Shown in pieces: positions 6,418-9,822 of a DNA stretch of 9,822 nt. The position numbers were made by a program, and so were the translations under genes. This DNA is from Clostridia bacterium (GTDB lineage: Bacteria; Bacillota; Clostridia; Oscillospirales; Acutalibacteraceae). The DNA is taken from NCBI GenBank assembly GCA_017425745.1, contig JAFOXT010000036.1:1-9822 (forward strand). The letters run 5' to 3'. Below the pieces are notes generated by a model. It ran no database searches. It was given only the letters and a program-made list of their open reading frames with translations, and had not been told where the DNA came from. Position 1 is the stretch's first letter. Each line of letters opens with the position of its first letter.

Positions 6418-6915
6418 ATGAACAAAATTGACATTAAAACCCTTAAGGAAAGTGCAGTTTCACTTTTTGACGATTCCTGGTGTCTTATTACTGCCGGTGA
6501 TGAAAACAGCTATAACACAATGACTGCTTCCTGGGGTGCTATGGGTGAGCTGTGGAATGAAGATGTATGCTTTATCTTCATCCGTCCTCAGCGTTACACC
6601 TATGAATTCACAGAGAAAAACAACAGATTTACTCTCAGCTTTTTCTCAGAGGAATATAAAAAAGCTCTTACCTTCTGCGGAAGAAACAGCGGACGTGATT
6701 GCGATAAGGCAAAGGAAACAGGTCTTACACCAAAAGCAATTGACGGCAGTATGGGCTTTAAAGAAAGCCGACTTACCATCGTTTGTGAAAAGCTTTATTA
6801 TCAGGATCTTGATCCCAAGGGCTTTATTGACGAAACTCTTGACAGCAAGAATTATGCTCTCAAGGACTATCACAGAATGTATGTAGGAAAAATTGTTTCT
6901 GCATACACAGAGTAA
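6418..6915 (+). CDS. Flavin reductase-like FMN-binding domain protein
   Basis: 165 residues covering one FMN-binding split-barrel domain of the flavin reductase/flavoredoxin type. Visible family features are NTMTASWGAMGELW (33-46), the phosphate-side FIRPQRYTYEF (54-64), the strand FTLSFFSEEYKKAL (71-84) and SGRDCDK (91-97). Such proteins bind FMN and reduce it or pass electrons with NAD(P)H or a protein partner; the true partner is unknown. AAGAGG (6406-6411) is 6 nt before the ATG. It lies 62 bp after the epimerase on the same strand, with no terminator or strong promoter seen between, so read-through from the nanA promoter is possible. No link to sugar metabolism is visible in the protein itself; it may be a passenger or a redox helper. 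Confidence 0.85.
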   Translation: MNKIDIKTLKESAVSLFDDSWCLITAGDENSYNTMTASWGAMGELWNEDVCFIFIRPQRYTYEFTEKNNRFTLSFFSEEYKKALTFCGRNSGRDCDKAKETGLTPKAIDGSMGFKESRLTIVCEKLYYQDLDPKGFIDETLDSKNYALKDYHRMYVGKIVSAYTE

Positions 6916-6921
6916 AACGCA

Positions 6922-6945
6922 AGGGACACCTTAACGGGTGTCCCT
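6922..6945 (+). other. Intergenic hairpin without T-tract
   Basis: AGGGACACC (6922-6930) pairs perfectly with GGTGTCCCT (6937-6945) around a 6-nt loop, 7 bp after the flavin reductase stop. The following bases are GAAATAAAATTAAGGAG, with no T run, so it is not a standard intrinsic terminator. It may stabilise or help process a message running on into the GH2 gene, or be a weak terminator. Confidence 0.6.
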
Positions 6946-6971
6946 GAAATAAAATTAAGGAGAAAAAGAAA

Positions 6972-9116
6972 ATGAAGAAAGTTATTTCCCTTAACAAGGA
7001 TTGGGTTTTCTGTAAGGAAGGCGCAAAAGAAAATGTTGACCTTCCTCACACATGGAACGGAATTGACGGTCAGGGCGGTGCTGACGGTGTTTACTACAGA
7101 GGTGCCTGCACATACACAAAAATTCTTCCGAAATACAGCGGTAAGGTTTATCTTGAATTCCTCGGTGCAAACAGTGTCTGCTCCGTTTTAGTAAACGGCA
7201 AAGAGGCAGGCAAGCATAAAGGCGGTTATTCAACCTTCCGTTTTGATATTACAAATCTTCTTACTTCACCGAAAAACTTCCTTGAAGTAACAGTTGACAA
7301 CGGCGAAAACAAAGAGGTTTATCCCACTCTTGCAGACTTCACCTTTTACGGCGGTCTTTACAGAGGAGTTAACCTTATTTACGATATTCCCGACGTTCAC
7401 TTCAGCCTTGACGATGCAGGCAGTAAGGGCGTTTATGTAACTGCTGAAGCCAACGGCACAGTAAAGGTTAAATCAATTATCTCAAACTACCGCACAGGCG
7501 TAAAGGTGCTTTACGAGGTGCTCAACAAAGAGGGCGAGGTTGTAGCTTCTGCCGAAGATAAGGGCAGACTTAAGGTAGAAAATCCCATTCTCTGGAACGG
7601 TATGGAAAATCCCTACCTCTACACTCTCAGAGCTACTCTTTATGAGGGCGGTCAGCTTGTTGACGAGGTTAAGCTTCGCTTCGGCTTCAGAACAATTGCT
7701 TTTGATAACGATAAGGGCTGCTTCCTTAACGGCAGGTACATTAAGCTTAAGGGTGTTTCACGTCATCAGGACAGAGAAGCTATAGGTAACGCTCTTACAA
7801 TGGAGCACCATATGGAAGACCTTAAGCTTATAAAAGAAATGGGCGTAAACTCTCTCAGACTTGCTCATTATCAGCAGGCAGGTGATTTCTATGACCTTTG
7901 CGATGAAATGGGCTTTCTTGTATGGGCAGAAATTCCCGTTATTTCCCGCTTTATAAAGAAGGGTCAGGAAAATGCCCTCAGCCAGCTTGAGGAGCTTATA
8001 AAGCAGAATATGCATCACGCATCAATTTTCTGCTGGGGCGTACAGAATGAGATTACAATTGCAAGTGAAAACAAAGCGGTTATTGATGCAATAACTGAGC
8101 TTAACAGCTATGCAAGAATGCTTGACCCCTCAAGAGTTACAACCTGCGCTCAGTTTTCAATGTGCTCTTCAAAAAGCGAGCTTAACAGAATCACCGATAT
8201 CCTCGGCTACAACCACTACTTCGGCTGGTATATGAAAACCTGTGACGGCCTTGACGAATGGCTCGCTAAGTTCCGTGAAGAAAATCCTGAGGCAAAGCTC
8301 TGCCTTTCAGAATACGGTGCAGAGGGCGTTCTCGGCTACTTCAGTGATAATCCTGTTCAGGGTGACTACAGTGAAGGCTATCAGGCACTTTTCCACGAGC
8401 ACTATGCAAAAACTATTATGGACACAGAGTGGATGTGGGGCTCATATGTATGGAATATGTTCGATTTCGGCTCAGCAGTAAGAAATGAGGGCGGAACAAG
8501 AGGCAGAAACAACAAGGGTCTTGTTTCCTTTGACAGAAAGCTTAAAAAGGATGCCTTCTATCTTTACAAGGCTTATTGGTCAGACGAAAAATTCTTCCAC
8601 CTTGTAGGCAGCAGATATCCTCTCAGAAAAATCGGCGAGCAGAGCTTCCGTGTATATTCAAACTGCGACAAGGTAACTGTAAAGATCAACGGAAAGCAGA
8701 AAACAGTAACAGCGGATAAGGTTTTTGTGTTTGACGGCTTTGAAATCACTGAAGGTGAAAACAAGGTTGTTGTTACTGCAGACGGAATGAAGGAAACCTT
8801 TATTTTTACAGGTGTTACAGAATATCCCAAGGAATATTCACTTCCCGAGGGCAGTGCTTCAATGGTGCGCAACTGGTTTGTTGACAAGGATGCTCCTGCA
8901 GGTGATACATACTCCCTTGATGACAAGGTAGGCGATATTCTTAAGAGTGAAGAAATCACTAGTATGGTAGGCGGTGTTGCAGGAAAGCTTATCAAAAGTC
9001 CGCTTATGCTTGCAGTCAAGCCCTTTACCTTAAGACAGCTTATTTCTGTTGCTAAGCTCAGTCCTGAAATTACAGAGCTTGTTGAACAGTATATTTCATC
9101 TGTTAAAAAGAAATAA
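6972..9116 (+). CDS. GH2 family glycoside hydrolase (beta-galactosidase-like) with C-terminal helical domain
   Basis: 714 residues, ATG preceded by AAGGAG (6957-6962) at 9 nt. Layout: sugar-binding jelly-roll (about 5-140, with LPHTWNG at 24-30), Ig-like domain (about 140-245), TIM barrel (about 250-545). In the barrel, GVSRHQD (261-267) and SLRLAHYQ (294-301) are typical GH2; WGVQNE gives E360 as acid/base and LSEYGAE gives E447 as nucleophile. A beta-sandwich follows (about 545-615). Residues 646-711 form an added helical segment containing DDKVGDIL and PFTLRQLISVAKLSPEI. There is no signal peptide. It differs clearly from the long LacZ-type enzyme at the left edge. The substrate may be a beta-galactoside, but GH2 also includes beta-glucuronidases and beta-mannosidases. 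The next gene starts 12 bp downstream, implying one operon. Confidence 0.9.
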   Translation: MKKVISLNKDWVFCKEGAKENVDLPHTWNGIDGQGGADGVYYRGACTYTKILPKYSGKVYLEFLGANSVCSVLVNGKEAGKHKGGYSTFRFDITNLLTSPKNFLEVTVDNGENKEVYPTLADFTFYGGLYRGVNLIYDIPDVHFSLDDAGSKGVYVTAEANGTVKVKSIISNYRTGVKVLYEVLNKEGEVVASAEDKGRLKVENPILWNGMENPYLYTLRATLYEGGQLVDEVKLRFGFRTIAFDNDKGCFLNGRYIKLKGVSRHQDREAIGNALTMEHHMEDLKLIKEMGVNSLRLAHYQQAGDFYDLCDEMGFLVWAEIPVISRFIKKGQENALSQLEELIKQNMHHASIFCWGVQNEITIASENKAVIDAITELNSYARMLDPSRVTTCAQFSMCSSKSELNRITDILGYNHYFGWYMKTCDGLDEWLAKFREENPEAKLCLSEYGAEGVLGYFSDNPVQGDYSEGYQALFHEHYAKTIMDTEWMWGSYVWNMFDFGSAVRNEGGTRGRNNKGLVSFDRKLKKDAFYLYKAYWSDEKFFHLVGSRYPLRKIGEQSFRVYSNCDKVTVKINGKQKTVTADKVFVFDGFEITEGENKVVVTADGMKETFIFTGVTEYPKEYSLPEGSASMVRNWFVDKDAPAGDTYSLDDKVGDILKSEEITSMVGGVAGKLIKSPLMLAVKPFTLRQLISVAKLSPEITELVEQYISSVKKK

Positions 9117-9128
9117 GAGGTGAGAGAT

Positions 9129-9822
9129 ATGTTTATTATAAAAGGCTTATCTTCAATTGTGCTTTCCTTTCTTATGGCGCTGGGTTGGTGGACACCGGCA
9201 AGCATTGAAATTAAAAATGTACCTGAAAGAGCCGAGGGTGAAACAAGAATTATTTCCTTTAATGTAAGATGCAAGGATGATACCTACGGCCCGGTTAAAA
9301 CCCGCTCAAAGCTTATTGTTTCAACACTCAGTCAGTATGCTCCCGATTCCTTCGGTGTTCAGGAAGCGACTGAAGAGTGGATGCAGATTCTTTCTGACAA
9401 TCTCGGCGACAGATATGCATATATCGGCAAAGCAAGAGATGACAGCAAAAACTCAGAATACAGTGCAGTGTTTTATCTGAAGGACAAGTATGAGCTCCTT
9501 GAAGGCGGAACCTTCTGGCTTTCAGAAACACCTGAAGAATTCGGCTCGAAATTCAAAAGCTCATCACTTCCGAGAATTGTAACCTGGGCAGTGCTTAAAA
9601 ACAAAGAAAACGGCAAGATTTATACCCATATCAATACACACCTTGATCATATTCTTGAAAAAGCAAGAGTACAGCAGGCCGAGGTGCTTACTGAAAAAAT
9701 CAGCGAGCTCAAAAAATACGGCGCTGTTGTCTGCACAGGCGACTTCAACTCAGATGAGGGCAACGATGCTTATAACGTAATGACGGAAGCTCTTTCTGAT
9801 ACAAAATATCTTGCAAAGGAAA
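9129..9822 (+). CDS. Endonuclease/exonuclease/phosphatase-fold protein, N-terminally anchored or exported (runs off right edge)
   Basis: 231 codons are present, without a stop before the edge. The start follows AGAGGTGA, which overlaps the end of the GH2 gene's stop region, 5 nt before the ATG. Motifs of the EEP superfamily are in order: ISFNVR (42-47, N45), GVQEA (76-80, metal-binding E79), YSAVFY (111-116), INTHLDH (168-174, H171) and TGDFNS (203-208, D205 and N207). Residues about 7-24 are hydrophobic and end in GWWTPAS, so the protein is probably exported or membrane-anchored. Family members are metal-dependent phosphodiesterases acting on DNA, RNA, inositol phosphates or sphingomyelin; an extracellular member beside glycosidases could act on a phosphodiester in a glycan or lipid, but the substrate cannot be read from sequence. 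Completeness is unknown; most catalytic motifs are present, with the final His region beyond the edge. Confidence 0.85.
   Translation, partial: MFIIKGLSSIVLSFLMALGWWTPASIEIKNVPERAEGETRIISFNVRCKDDTYGPVKTRSKLIVSTLSQYAPDSFGVQEATEEWMQILSDNLGDRYAYIGKARDDSKNSEYSAVFYLKDKYELLEGGTFWLSETPEEFGSKFKSSSLPRIVTWAVLKNKENGKIYTHINTHLDHILEKARVQQAEVLTEKISELKKYGAVVCTGDFNSDEGNDAYNVMTEALSDTKYLAKE

Noticed and set aside
8573..9274. Minus-strand 233-residue open frame opposite the GH2 and EEP genes
   Set aside because: It lies antisense to two genes with clear family motifs, is Ser/Thr/Leu-rich as expected of a shadow frame, and matches no family.

Overview
The window reads as a carbohydrate-utilisation region of a low-to-moderate GC Firmicute, most likely a gut-associated Clostridia (Oscillospiraceae/Ruminococcaceae-like). 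The taxonomic guess is inference from AGGAG-type ribosome sites, sigma-A-like promoters, strong use of CTT/ACA/GAA codons and the glycoside hydrolase content; no taxonomic marker gene is present.

Layout. (1) Positions 1-1508, minus strand: the N-terminal 502 codons of a LacZ-type GH2 beta-galactosidase, cut by the left edge. (2) 1509-1685: an AT-rich divergent promoter region. (3) 1686-3823, plus strand: a two-gene operon of a GH30 glycosidase and araD (L-ribulose-5-phosphate 4-epimerase), closed by an intrinsic terminator at 3833-3866. (4) 3867-4232: a noncoding gap dominated by a roughly 215-bp palindromic element with inverted-repeat ends and a cloverleaf core of three perfect hairpins, followed by a good promoter. 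(5) 4233-6355: an N-acetylneuraminate lyase and an AGE-family N-acylglucosamine 2-epimerase separated by 2 bp. (6) 6418-6915: a small flavin-reductase-like FMN-binding protein, followed by a hairpin without a T-tract. (7) 6972-9116: a second, distinct GH2 glycosidase carrying an extra C-terminal helical domain, then 12 bp later an endonuclease/exonuclease/phosphatase-fold protein with an N-terminal hydrophobic segment, cut by the right edge.

How they may work together. Two modules are suggested. LacZ, GH30 and AraD fit use of galactose- and arabinose-bearing glycans, such as the beta-1,6-galactan side chains of plant arabinogalactan. NanA plus the epimerase fit sialic acid catabolism: Neu5Ac to ManNAc plus pyruvate, then ManNAc to GlcNAc. 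The second GH2 could remove galactose or a related sugar from the same host or plant glycans. None of the complete enzymes has a visible secretion signal, so imported oligosaccharides and sugars are the likely substrates. No transporter, sialidase, kinase or regulator lies inside the window.

The most unusual item is the palindromic cloverleaf element at 3894-4108. It encodes no credible protein and looks like either a non-autonomous mobile repeat or a structured RNA. All other genes belong to recognisable families.
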